Assembly: GCA_963974915.1 (NCBI GenBank)
Contig: CAXBES010000012.1
Location: forward strand, 1 to 64,000
Source of the DNA: CAXBES01 sp963974915
GTDB lineage: Bacteria > Bacteroidota > Bacteroidia > Flavobacteriales > Flavobacteriaceae
Reading direction: 5' to 3'
DNA: 64,000 nt
Part shown: positions 17,265-25,528 of the stretch, one piece after another
Layout of the letters: each line of letters begins with the position of its first letter
Position numbering within the stretch: position 1 is the stretch's first letter
The notes under the pieces: generated by a model
Seen by the model: only the letters and a program-made list of their open reading frames with translations
Database searches by the model: none
What the model was told of the DNA's origin: nothing
Position numbers and translations under genes: made by a program

Positions 17265-18386
17265 TTACAAATTTAATTTATTTGAAGTGTTTTTTGGTAT
17301 GGCATCTTTATGTACCGTGATACTTATTGCCTTTAACTTCATATAAGCTTCGCTAAAATATACGTAACCTCCATTTGCATTTCTGCTTTCGTCTGTTCCC
17401 CAGCTATTCTTCACCTTGTAATACTTTGTGCCATTTTGGTCTCTCAACATTCCGGTTATATGCATTAAATGATCATCGGTAGTTGTGTAATTTTCAAATT
17501 CGTCCTGTCTGTTTTCCTGCGAAATTTTCATCTCGGGATAGACTCCTTGCAGGGCTTTTATATTATTTTCTGAATCCTTCGGAATAACCGCTACTCCATC
17601 TTTGGATGAAAAAGTACGTTCGCTCACATCACAATCTAACTCTACTGTAAATCCCTTCTGAAGTGCATTATCAATAGTCTTGATCATCTCGTCGAGAGGA
17701 ACGTTATAAAAGCTACCATTGCTCCAGTTATCCGGAATATTCAGTATAAATTGTGAATAAAAAGGCGCATGACTAAAAGATGTGATAGATATATATTGGT
17801 CAGGGTCAATTTTCGTTAATTGTAAAAATGTTTGAGGGTTATACGACTTGCCTTCAAAGGTGAACGTTTTTAAATTTTGTCCCAGGTAAACATCTAAAAC
17901 TGCATCTACCGCCTTTTTCCAATTCTTACTGAGCTTTTTCCCCGGATTATCAACATACGTTTTTAGCATAGCTTCTAGTATTGCAACCATTTCGGCATGA
18001 TTGTGCGATTCCTCATTATTTGCTAATCCGCTATATGCCGATTGAGGTACTAAACCATAATGTTTTACCGAATTAAGAACATCATGGGCCAATCCGCCTT
18101 CACTAAACTGAGATTTTCCTTGTCGCATCACGAAATTTTCTGCCTTTTTAGGATAAGTATTTCTTACGGTGTACATTTCGGAAAGATCAATTTGCTTGCC
18201 GGTAAGTCGAATGATTTCCGATTCCAGAAATGATGAAGTTGAAAAACTCCAGCAGGTTCCGGTACGCCCCTGACTAATAACCGGCGTCGCATCTAAATCG
18301 ATTTCTGTAGTGAATTTATAGGCTTCCTGCGCTGTTGCCGAAATTGAAATAAAAAGAATTCCGAAGTAGAAAAATATTTTTTTCAT
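17265..18386 (-). CDS. Exported C1-type (papain/bleomycin-hydrolase-like) cysteine peptidase
   Basis: A protein of 373 residues from the Met at 18386; an in-frame extension of ten residues lacks a signal start. The signal peptide (about 1-19, SATAQ) is followed by a papain-superfamily domain: Q-x-x-x-G-T-C-W-S-F with the nucleophile Cys at about 42 of the mature frame, the His in HLMHITGM and the Asn in KVKNSWGTDE. The order C-H-N and the length resemble aminopeptidase C/bleomycin hydrolase-like enzymes of Bacteroidota. The signal peptide suggests it works outside the cytoplasm. Divergent from menB. Confidence 0.85.
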   Translation of the reverse strand: MKKIFFYFGILFISISATAQEAYKFTTEIDLDATPVISQGRTGTCWSFSTSSFLESEIIRLTGKQIDLSEMYTVRNTYPKKAENFVMRQGKSQFSEGGLAHDVLNSVKHYGLVPQSAYSGLANNEESHNHAEMVAILEAMLKTYVDNPGKKLSKNWKKAVDAVLDVYLGQNLKTFTFEGKSYNPQTFLQLTKIDPDQYISITSFSHAPFYSQFILNIPDNWSNGSFYNVPLDEMIKTIDNALQKGFTVELDCDVSERTFSSKDGVAVIPKDSENNIKALQGVYPEMKISQENRQDEFENYTTTDDHLMHITGMLRDQNGTKYYKVKNSWGTDESRNANGGYVYFSEAYMKLKAISITVHKDAIPKNTSNKLNL

Positions 18387-18426
18387 AGTAAGTGTTATTG
18401 TGATTCCTGCCTTCACAGGATTATTT

Positions 18427-18434
18427 TATCTTTG
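18427..18434 (+). promoter_or_regulatory. -7 box TATCTTTG for menB
   Basis: Perfect TAnnTTTG ends 17 bp before the menB ATG, placing transcription start about 10 bp upstream of it. A TTG at 18398-18400 lies 26 bp before the box, slightly beyond the usual spacing. Confidence 0.55.
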
Positions 18435-18451
18435 ATGTAAATTTAGTAATT

Positions 18452-19291
18452 ATGAACAAACCGAACTGGAAAACGGCAAAAGAATATACAGACATTACTT
18501 ATAAAAAGAGCGATGGTGTTGCCCGGGTAGCCTTTAACCGCCCCGACGTAAGAAATGCCTTCCGACCAAAAACAACAAGCGAACTTCTGGATGCTTTCCA
18601 CGATGCACAAGAGGATACAAGCATTGGAGTAGTACTTCTTTCTGCTGAAGGCCCTTCCGGTAAGGATGGTGTGTACAGTTTTTGTAGTGGAGGTGATCAA
18701 AAGGCGAGAGGGCATCAAGGATATGTTGGAGACGATGGTTATCACAGATTGAATATTTTAGATCTACAACGAATGATTCGTTTCATGCCTAAAGCCGTGA
18801 TCTGTGTAGTTCCCGGTTGGGCAGTTGGTGGAGGTCATAGTCTTCACGTTGTTTGTGATATGACTTTGGCAAGTAAAGAGCATGCCATTTTTAAACAAAC
18901 TGATGCAGACGTTACAAGTTTCGACGGAGGATACGGAAGTGCTTATCTTGCAAAGATGGTAGGCCAGAAAAAAGCGCGTGAGATTTTTTTCCTCGGAAGA
19001 AATTACAGCGCTCAGGAAGCTTTTAAAATGGGAATGGTCAATGCTGTAGTGCCGCACGATCAATTGGAAGATACTGCTTACGAATGGGCTCAGGAAATTC
19101 TAGCGAAATCACCAACCTCTATTAAAATGCTCAAATTTGCAATGAATCTAACCGATGATGGTATGGTTGGGCAGCAGGTCTTTGCCGGGGAAGCCACTCG
19201 TTTAGCCTATATGACAGACGAAGCCAAAGAAGGAAGAGATGCTTTTTTAGAGAAGCGAAAACCAAATTTTCAGAAAAAATGGTTGCCATAA
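18452..19291 (+). CDS. menB: 1,4-dihydroxy-2-naphthoyl-CoA synthase
   Basis: The 279-residue crotonase-superfamily enzyme forms the naphthoate ring from o-succinylbenzoyl-CoA in menaquinone synthesis. It shows the oxyanion-hole motif of MenB (SFCSGGDQKARG, about 70-81), AVGGGHSLHVVCDMTLAS (about 124-141) and DVTSFDGGYGSAYLA with the MenB-specific aspartate/tyrosine region. Length and all landmarks agree with the family. It is 6 kb from menD and has its own promoter; menC, menE and menH are not in the window. Confidence 0.95.
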   Translation: MNKPNWKTAKEYTDITYKKSDGVARVAFNRPDVRNAFRPKTTSELLDAFHDAQEDTSIGVVLLSAEGPSGKDGVYSFCSGGDQKARGHQGYVGDDGYHRLNILDLQRMIRFMPKAVICVVPGWAVGGGHSLHVVCDMTLASKEHAIFKQTDADVTSFDGGYGSAYLAKMVGQKKAREIFFLGRNYSAQEAFKMGMVNAVVPHDQLEDTAYEWAQEILAKSPTSIKMLKFAMNLTDDGMVGQQVFAGEATRLAYMTDEAKEGRDAFLEKRKPNFQKKWLP

Positions 19292-19296
19292 AATGC

Positions 19297-19328
19297 AAAA
19301 ACCACTTGTAAGACAAGTGGTTTTTTTT
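19297..19328 (+). terminator. Intrinsic terminator of menB
   Basis: CCACTTGT (19302-19309) pairs with ACAAGTGG (19313-19320) and is followed by eight T (19321-19328), 5 bp past the menB stop. It is a strong rho-independent terminator. Confidence 0.92.
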
Positions 19329-19347
19329 ATTGCTTTAATGTTGGTTT

Positions 19348-19986
19348 TTAGGATAGTACCTGAAAATCCTGAACTGCATTCTCGATCTTTGTTTCACCGG
19401 TTAGGATTTCAAAAGCCTGATTTTTAGCTACATCATTGTCAAGACTTTTTACTAAAGTTCTTGCTACATCCCATCTTGGAATTTCTCCTCGTTCCTCCAG
19501 CTTGTGCGCAAGCTTTATTTTTCCAAGGCCTTCGTTGTTGTTTAATGAACCCGGACGTACAATTGTAAAGGTGAGTCCGCTAATATCTAAATACTGATCT
19601 GCATTGTGTTTGGCCTGAAGGTAGCCTTTTAACTCATTGGCTTCTTCCGGTTTATCGGCTCCCATTGAGCTTAGCATAACAAACTTTTCAATACGTTCCT
19701 TTTTGGCGGCATCAATAAGGCGTTTAGCGCCATCTTCATCTACATTTTTCACATCTTTGCCTCCGGAGCCCGCAGCAAATATCACTTTGTTGATCCCTTT
19801 GGTCGTGTTCGAAACATCTTTAGATAGGTCACCTAAAACAGATTCAACACCTTCTTTTTGAAATTGCTTTTGTTGCTCGTCCTTCCTAACCATTGCTACA
19901 GGTTGGTAATTGTCTGATTCTTTTAAAAGTTGTACCACTTTTCTTCCGGTAGTGCCAGTCGCACCTGCTACTAATATCTTTTCCAT
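19348..19986 (-). CDS. NAD(P)-binding SDR/NmrA-type protein
   Basis: A protein of 212 residues if started at the Met at 19986, which opens directly with MEKILVAGATGTTGRKV, the glycine-rich Rossmann loop GATGTTG; a frame to 20001 adds five residues. It keeps the atypical-SDR pattern FAAGSGGKDVKNVDEDGAKRLI, SSMGADKPEE and VRPGSLNNNEG. These are NAD(P)H-binding proteins of the NmrA-like or SDR_a5 group, often acting as redox sensors or oxidoreductases. The catalytic Tyr-x-x-x-Lys of classical SDRs is not evident, so substrate and activity are open. Confidence 0.75.
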   Translation of the reverse strand: MEKILVAGATGTTGRKVVQLLKESDNYQPVAMVRKDEQQKQFQKEGVESVLGDLSKDVSNTTKGINKVIFAAGSGGKDVKNVDEDGAKRLIDAAKKERIEKFVMLSSMGADKPEEANELKGYLQAKHNADQYLDISGLTFTIVRPGSLNNNEGLGKIKLAHKLEERGEIPRWDVARTLVKSLDNDVAKNQAFEILTGETKIENAVQDFQVLS

Positions 19987-20116
19987 ATATCTAAGATACA
20001 ACTCAACGAATAATTATATAAATTACTTAACGTTCTTTAACTTGCCGTTGGAGCATTTTTACGACTCTTTAACAAAATGCCATTGAACGTGGAAGAGAAA
20101 TTTAAAGTATGTCTGC

Positions 20117-21805
20117 TTAGTACGCATCATCATGTACATTCGCCACAGCTCTACCACTAGGGTCGTTCATATTTTTAAAGCTTTCATCCCATTCTAATGC
20201 CACCGGACTGCTACATGCTACAGATGGTACTGAAGGGACACTTAATGCTGCGGCATCACTAGGGAAATGTTCAGCGAAAATAGAGCGATAGTAAAACTCC
20301 TCCTTACTCGTTGGAGGTTGTATTGGGAATTTATAATGTGCATTCGCCAATTGCTCGTCACTTACTTCATTATTCACCATTTCTTTAAGCGTATCTATCC
20401 AATTGTAACCTACGCCATCGCTAAATTGTTCTTTTTGTCGCCATGCAACCGCATCCGGTAACATATCACCAAAAGTTTCACGTAACACCCATTTTTCCAT
20501 AGCTTGTTTAGCCTTAGCGTTTCCTTGTCCGCCTATGATCATTTTATCTTTTGCATTTAACCTCATGGCGACATCCATAAACTCTTTGTCTAAAAATGGA
20601 ACACGGCCTTCAATCCCCCATGAAGCCAATGATTTGTTGGCTCTTAAGCAATCGTACATATGTAACTTTTCCAGTTTTCTAACATTTTCATCATGAAAAT
20701 CCTTAGCCGTTGGCGCCTTGTGAAAGTACAAGTACCCTCCAAAAATCTCATCTGCACCTTCGCCACTAAGCACCATTTTAATTCCCATTGCTTTTATTGC
20801 TCTTGCCAATAAAAACATGGGTGTAGAAGCTCGAATGGTTGTAATATCATAAGTTTCCACATGATAAATTACATCACGTAAGGCGTCGATCCCTTCCTGT
20901 ATGGTGAAATGAATCTCGTGATGTACCGTACCTAAATGATCTGCTACTTTTAGCGCAGCCGCCAGGTCGGGAGAGCCTTCTAATCCTATAGCAAAAGAAT
21001 GGAGTCTGGGGTACCAGGCGCCTTCAACATCGTTGGATTCAATTCGCTTGTCGGCATATTTTTTTGCCAGCGCAGAGGTAATACTTGAGTCTAAGCCTCC
21101 CGAAAGTAATACTCCGTATGGTACATCACTCATTAGTTGTCTATGCACTGCAGCATCTAATGCATTTCTTAGATCATCAATACTTGTTTCATTATCCTTT
21201 ACATTATCATATTCCATCCAATCGCGGCTATACCATTGTTTTAATTCCCCTTCATTACTATCTAAATAATGTCCAGGGGGGAATAATTCAATTTTTGTAC
21301 AAATGCCTTCAAGAGCCTTTAATTCGGAAGCAACATAAAAAGTACCATTTTGATCCCAGCCCATATAAAGAGGGATTATACCCATATGATCTCTCGCAAT
21401 TAGGTACGAATCATTTTCAACGTCATAAATCGCAAATCCGAAGATCCCATTTAACTCATCTAAAAACGCATTACCTTTTTCCTTGTACAATGCCAGGATC
21501 ACTTCACAGTCGCTTTTAGTTTGAAAGTTATACTTTCCTTCAAACTGTTTGCGTAATTCCATATGATTGTAGATCTCGCCATTTGCGGCGAGTACAAGGT
21601 TCCTGTCTTCACTAAACAGAGGCTGTTTCCCCGAAGTGGGGTCCACGATCGCCAAACGCTCATGCGCCATGATCACTTTATCATTATCAAAGATACCGCT
21701 CCAATCGGGTCCGCGATGTCTAATACATTTTGCCATAGCTAATACCTGAGGTCTTAGCGCATCGGCAGATTCTTTAAGCTTAAAAGCACATACAATTCCA
21801 CACAT
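20117..21805 (-). CDS. asnB: Asparagine synthase B (glutamine-hydrolysing)
   Basis: The 562-residue enzyme makes asparagine from aspartate, ATP and glutamine. The N-terminal class II amidotransferase domain has the catalytic Cys2 (MCGIVCAF), RHRGPDWSG, and NGEIYNH. The C-terminal synthetase domain has the pyrophosphate loop SGGLDSS (about residue 235-241) and GEGADEIFGGYLYFH. Length and order agree with E. coli AsnB. Upstream lies an Asn-rich leader ORF and a terminator that together look like a transcriptional attenuator, so expression is probably tied to Asn-tRNA charging. No terminator was seen at the 3' end. Confidence 0.96.
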   Translation of the reverse strand: MCGIVCAFKLKESADALRPQVLAMAKCIRHRGPDWSGIFDNDKVIMAHERLAIVDPTSGKQPLFSEDRNLVLAANGEIYNHMELRKQFEGKYNFQTKSDCEVILALYKEKGNAFLDELNGIFGFAIYDVENDSYLIARDHMGIIPLYMGWDQNGTFYVASELKALEGICTKIELFPPGHYLDSNEGELKQWYSRDWMEYDNVKDNETSIDDLRNALDAAVHRQLMSDVPYGVLLSGGLDSSITSALAKKYADKRIESNDVEGAWYPRLHSFAIGLEGSPDLAAALKVADHLGTVHHEIHFTIQEGIDALRDVIYHVETYDITTIRASTPMFLLARAIKAMGIKMVLSGEGADEIFGGYLYFHKAPTAKDFHDENVRKLEKLHMYDCLRANKSLASWGIEGRVPFLDKEFMDVAMRLNAKDKMIIGGQGNAKAKQAMEKWVLRETFGDMLPDAVAWRQKEQFSDGVGYNWIDTLKEMVNNEVSDEQLANAHYKFPIQPPTSKEEFYYRSIFAEHFPSDAAALSVPSVPSVACSSPVALEWDESFKNMNDPSGRAVANVHDDAY

Positions 21806-21899
21806 AATTTCATCTTTATTTGGTTAGTTTAAATCTATACCTTTTCGCTAATGCTTCAAGGTAATCTATTGACAATTTTTACAAAAATTGATAAAAAAA

Positions 21900-21928
21900 A
21901 ACCCGTCAAATTTGAAACTTGACGGGTT
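21900..21928 (-). terminator. asnB attenuator: terminator hairpin
   Basis: On the minus strand AACCCGTCAA (21919-21928) pairs with TTGACGGGTT (21900-21909) and is followed by a run of eight U (21893-21900). It lies between the asnB leader peptide and asnB, so it stops transcription before the gene unless another fold wins. The antiterminator segment CAAGTTTC (21914-21921) overlaps its 5' arm and loop and is complementary to 21941-21948. Confidence 0.85.
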
Positions 21929-21940
21929 CGGTATAGTGTA

Positions 21941-21948
21941 CAAGTTTC
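21941..21948 (-). promoter_or_regulatory. asnB attenuator: antiterminator 5' segment
   Basis: GAAACTTG here, starting 2 nt after the leader stop codon, is perfectly complementary (8 bp) to CAAGTTTC at 21914-21921 within the terminator. Pairing would break the terminator. A ribosome finishing the leader peptide would cover it. Confidence 0.7.
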
Positions 21949-21950
21949 TG

Positions 21951-22004
21951 TTACGGGTTTCCGTTATTATTATTTAAATTATTATTGAAAACATTTTGAA
22001 ACAT
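21951..22004 (-). CDS. Asn-rich leader peptide of asnB
   Basis: This 17-codon ORF reads MFQNVFNNNLNNNNGNP, with Asn at 4, 7-9, 11-14 and 16 (9 of 17), almost all AAU. It lies about 150 bp upstream of asnB, and its stop codon is immediately followed by the antiterminator segment and the terminator. That order (product amino-acid codons, ribosome-sensitive segment, terminator, biosynthetic gene) is diagnostic of leader-peptide attenuation. The ATG is preceded by no SD, as usual in Bacteroidota. No clear TAnnTTTG promoter was found upstream; it may start further up. Confidence 0.8.
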   Translation of the reverse strand: MFQNVFNNNLNNNNGNP

Positions 22005-22135
22005 CACTCGTTTTTGTCTGAATTAGATTACTAATGTAAACTAAAATTTTTAAATAGACTTATTTATTTCTGAAGAAAATTTAAATTAAACTGGTCTAAA
22101 AATATACAATACCCTGAATATCAATTAGTCGTAGT

Positions 22136-22651
22136 TTAATTTAATAGAAGAATTATTTCGGGAGGTAAGGCGTTTTCCTCTATTAAATTTCCGTCAATAT
22201 CGTAGTAAATGTATTGAGCGCGGGCGTCATCTCTAATTTTTACCTGATAGATTTCTCGTTTCGGATTAAAAAGCGAAATGAAATTAGCAGACATAATATC
22301 GAATTTATTAAAATTAGCTTGTAATTTGAGCCTTACAGTTTCAGGAATATTATCAGTTGTCATAAATGCCGATTGAAAAATAAGCAATCCGTTTGGTAAA
22401 TAGGAAGCAGTAAAGCCCGGCCGACCACTTTTGTGAAATTTACTAATGTAGCGTATTGTGGTATCCTCAGTAGCTTCAAAGCCTTGCTGTATTTCCCAAC
22501 CATCCACAAATGAATTAGGAAAAAATTGCAGCTGATTATCAAGAACCTGTTGAGGAACTTCGTTCTCAGAAATTGGTTGAGTCGTGCTTTGAGCAACACT
22601 ATTTAATGTCGTTAAGCCGAATAGTAGAAAGAGTGTAATTATTTTTCGCAT
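22136..22651 (-). CDS. Exported PepSY-like / beta-lactamase-inhibitor-like protein
   Basis: The 171-residue protein has a signal peptide (about 1-20) and a pair of alternating strand-helix units (VPQQVLDNQLQFFPNS ... PETVRLKLQANFNKF ... IYQVKIRDDARAQYIYYDIDGNLIEE) matching the PepSY-like folds frequent in Bacteroidota periplasmic proteins. The assignment rests on the pattern and is tentative. It is the last gene of a minus-strand run after the E1 gene; the distance is 66 bp, so co-transcription is possible. Confidence 0.6.
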   Translation of the reverse strand: MRKIITLFLLFGLTTLNSVAQSTTQPISENEVPQQVLDNQLQFFPNSFVDGWEIQQGFEATEDTTIRYISKFHKSGRPGFTASYLPNGLLIFQSAFMTTDNIPETVRLKLQANFNKFDIMSANFISLFNPKREIYQVKIRDDARAQYIYYDIDGNLIEENALPPEIILLLN

Positions 22652-22717
22652 CTTGTGATCTTAAAGTGTTTCACTCTAAGATACAGCTTTAAGTACAATA
22701 AATACAGTACTTTATGA

Positions 22718-25132
22718 CTATCTTAACTTCGGAAAGTTCTTCGGATCTGCCTCATGCATTATCTCGTACACCTTCTCATAAATATCTTCGGCTGAAGGTT
22801 TTGAAAAATAATCACCATCTGTACCATAGGCCGGACGATGAGGTTTCGCACTAAGAGTTTGAGGCTTACTGTCAAGATGCTTATAACCATTCTGTTCATC
22901 CAGAATTTGTTGTAAAATATACCCTGAAGCACCTCCCGATACATCTTCATCTACTATAAGCAATCGGTTGGTTTTTGCCACACTTTTCACTAAGTCCTTA
23001 TTCAGGTCAAGGGGTAGAAGTGTCTGTATATCAATAACTTCTGCGTCAATACCGGCTTGGTTCAATTCTTTGGCGGCTTCTTCAACGATACGCAAGGTAC
23101 TTCCGTAGGAAACAATTGTAATATCACTTCCTTCCTTTACAGTTTCAACAACTCCAATTGGGGTTCTAAACTCACCCAAATTGGTTGGCATTTTTTCTTT
23201 TAGACGGTAACCGTTCAAGCATTCAATTACCAAAGCAGGCTCATCAGATTCAAGTAAGGTATTGTAAAAACCGGCGGCTTTTGTCATATTTCGCGGTACG
23301 AGAATATACATCCCTCTAAGCAAGTGGATCAATCCACCCATTTGCGAACCACTATGCCAAATGCCTTCAAGTCTGTGTCCACGTGTTCGCACGATCAAAG
23401 GAGCCTTTTGTTTACCTTTGGTACGATAGCGCACGGTCACCAGATCGTCACTCATTATTTGGATACAGTAAAGGATATAATCCAAATACTGGATCTCGGC
23501 AATAGGACGAAGGCCTCTCATCGCCATCCCGATTCCCTGACCTAAAATCGTAGCCTCTCTAATTCCTGCATCGGCAACACGAAGTTCCCCATACTTTTCC
23601 TGCATCCCTTCGAGTCCTTGATTTACATCTCCAATGGTACCTGCATCTTCTCCAAACACCAATGTTTCGGGATGTTTAGCAAAAATAGCGTCAAAATTAT
23701 CTCTTAATACGAGTCGGGCATCAACATCTTCTGCTTTTGGATCGTAGGTAGGTTTTACTTCTGAAATAGTGGTTGCATTTTCTTTTGCTTCGGAATACAG
23801 ATCGGAACTGTATTTTGGCTGAATAAGGTCAAAATAGTTTTCAAGCCAATCCTGAAGTTGTCGTTTTTCTGAAGATTTTTCACCCACCACATATCTCAAT
23901 GCTTTTCTCGATGCCGAAGCGATCGTTCTGCGTAGCGGTTCTTTTTCGGAAGCTAACTCATTTTTAAGTTTTTCAATAAATACTTTATTTGAAGAACTTT
24001 CAGCTAAATTGGTTAACAATGTGACCGCTTCCTGCTGTTCCTGCTTTTGAGGCGCTAAAAACGCTTCCCAAGCGGCTTTTTTACCGTCGCGCACCTGCTT
24101 TTTTATATCTTTTTCAATCGCTTCCAGCTCTTCTTCCGTAGCAATATTATTTGCGATCATCCAAAGACGCATTTGCGCATTACAGTCGTATTCGGCTTCC
24201 CATTCCAGTCTCTCCTTACTTTTATAGCGTTCGTGCGAACCACTGGTAGAATGACCTTGTGGTTGAGTAAGTTGTTGTACGTGGATCAATACCGGTACAT
24301 GTTCGTTTCTCGCAATTTCTGACGCTCTTTGGTACACATCGACCAAGGCAGAATAATCCCAACCATTCACACGAATTATTTCATATCCTGCTTCATCTTC
24401 GGTGCGTTGAAACCCTTTTAAAATTTCGCTGATGTTCTCTTTAGTAGTCTGATGCTTTGCGTGTACAGAAATTCCGTATTCATCGTCCCAAACGCTCATA
24501 ACCATTGGTACCTGAAGCACTCCGGCAGCATTTATCGTTTCCCAGAAAAGACCTTCACTGGTACTGGCATTACCTATAGTACCCCAGGCCACTTCGTTCC
24601 CGTTTATTGAAAAGTTAGTTTTATCTTCAAGGCCTTTTACATTTCTGAAAATCTTAGAGGCTTGAGCAAGACCTAATAATCGTGGCATCTGCCCTGCAGT
24701 AGGCGAAATATCTGCACTACTGTTTTGTTGTGCGGTAAGATTTTTCCAGCTTCCATCTTCATTTAAACTATGCGTTGCAAAGTGCCCGCCCATTTGTCTA
24801 CCGGCACTCATAGGGTCGGCTTCAATATCGGTGTGAGCATACAATCCGGCAAAGAATTCCTGAATACTCAATTTACCCATCGCCATCATCAAGGTTTGGT
24901 CTCGGTAGTATCCACTTCGCCAGTCTCCGTTTTTAAAGGCCTTTGCCCATGCCAGTTGTGGAACTTCCTTTCCATCACCAAAAATTCCAAACTTTGCTTT
25001 TCCAGTTAGAACTTCTCGTCGGCCAAGTAAACTACACTCCCGACTGGTTACAGCGATTTTATAATCGTTTAAGACTTCCGTTTTAAAATCTTCAAAAGAT
25101 AACTCGCTATTGGTCTCCGGATTTGTTTGCAT
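22718..25132 (-). CDS. Fused alpha/beta E1 of a 2-oxoacid (branched-chain type) dehydrogenase
   Basis: The 804-residue protein fuses the E1 alpha-like half (about 1-430) and the E1 beta half (about 470-800), which together decarboxylate a 2-oxoacid using thiamine diphosphate. The beta half is canonical: FGEDAGTIGDVNQGLEG, REATILGQGIGMAMRG, and VSYGSTLRIVEEAAKEL. In the alpha half the ThDP signature is unusual: the GDG position reads IGNASTSEG and the NN position reads DDEYGIS, so the usual Asp and Asn metal ligands are swapped (Asn and Asp). Branched-chain 2-oxoacids are the likeliest substrate; pyruvate cannot be excluded. No E2 or E3 gene is nearby. Confidence 0.85.
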   Translation of the reverse strand: MQTNPETNSELSFEDFKTEVLNDYKIAVTSRECSLLGRREVLTGKAKFGIFGDGKEVPQLAWAKAFKNGDWRSGYYRDQTLMMAMGKLSIQEFFAGLYAHTDIEADPMSAGRQMGGHFATHSLNEDGSWKNLTAQQNSSADISPTAGQMPRLLGLAQASKIFRNVKGLEDKTNFSINGNEVAWGTIGNASTSEGLFWETINAAGVLQVPMVMSVWDDEYGISVHAKHQTTKENISEILKGFQRTEDEAGYEIIRVNGWDYSALVDVYQRASEIARNEHVPVLIHVQQLTQPQGHSTSGSHERYKSKERLEWEAEYDCNAQMRLWMIANNIATEEELEAIEKDIKKQVRDGKKAAWEAFLAPQKQEQQEAVTLLTNLAESSSNKVFIEKLKNELASEKEPLRRTIASASRKALRYVVGEKSSEKRQLQDWLENYFDLIQPKYSSDLYSEAKENATTISEVKPTYDPKAEDVDARLVLRDNFDAIFAKHPETLVFGEDAGTIGDVNQGLEGMQEKYGELRVADAGIREATILGQGIGMAMRGLRPIAEIQYLDYILYCIQIMSDDLVTVRYRTKGKQKAPLIVRTRGHRLEGIWHSGSQMGGLIHLLRGMYILVPRNMTKAAGFYNTLLESDEPALVIECLNGYRLKEKMPTNLGEFRTPIGVVETVKEGSDITIVSYGSTLRIVEEAAKELNQAGIDAEVIDIQTLLPLDLNKDLVKSVAKTNRLLIVDEDVSGGASGYILQQILDEQNGYKHLDSKPQTLSAKPHRPAYGTDGDYFSKPSAEDIYEKVYEIMHEADPKNFPKLR

Positions 25133-25151
25133 AGATATTCAGTTAGGGGTA

Positions 25152-25182
25152 CAAAAGTAGCGAAAAACGGTATGCGAAACAA
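25152..25182 (-). promoter_or_regulatory. Promoter of the E1 gene
   Basis: On the minus strand TTG (25180-25182), 20 bp spacer, then TACTTTTG (25152-25159), about 19 bp before the ATG at 25132. It fits the Bacteroidota consensus TTG-N17-23-TAnnTTTG well. Confidence 0.75.
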
Positions 25183-25227
25183 TGCTAAAGTTTTGAAGAA
25201 TTCTTAAACTTTTCAGAATAAACCCAA

Positions 25228-25452
25228 CTAATTTTTAGTAAAAGCCATCAATTTCACGAAAATGATACGAATCAATAAAAGAAAAGGGAATCCGTGGAGT
25301 AAAACGTCAAACCAATCGGTAGCAGTCATACCATCAGCGCCTCCGGCGATCCATTTGAGCTTTCCCCAAATATGAGGTTCAGGGAAAAAAGGGGCTAGGC
25401 CTAAGGTGAGACAAAGCAGGATGATTATTCTCCAGTTATTTATTAAGTTCAT
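25228..25452 (-). CDS. Small membrane protein
   Basis: The 74-residue protein has two hydrophobic segments (about 8-24 and 49-68) linked by a conserved-looking loop with WGKLKWIAGGADGMTATDWFD. Small proteins of this layout are common in Flavobacteriaceae without a known role. It lies 95 bp before the E1 start and 76 bp after the M1-like gene. A near -7 box (TATCTTTA) precedes it. Confidence 0.6.
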   Translation of the reverse strand: MNLINNWRIIILLCLTLGLAPFFPEPHIWGKLKWIAGGADGMTATDWFDVLLHGFPFLLLIRIIFVKLMAFTKN

Positions 25453-25528
25453 AGTAAAGATACATGATTAGTTAAGGTTAGATTTCATCTGAAATTTTAA
25501 TATAACATTTAAACTATTCCCCGGGGGA

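Larger units (their letters stand above)
21806..22135. other. asnB leader region (330 bp)
   Basis: The gap between asnB and the upstream gene contains the leader ORF, antiterminator and terminator described separately. The 90 bp between terminator and asnB, and the stretch from 22005 to 22135, are AT-rich; I find no terminator for the upstream gene and no other structure there. Confidence 0.7.

Noticed and set aside
21900..21928. Terminator of the gene ending at 22136
   Set aside because: It lies over 200 bp past that stop and immediately after the asnB leader ORF with a complementary segment, which fits attenuation better.
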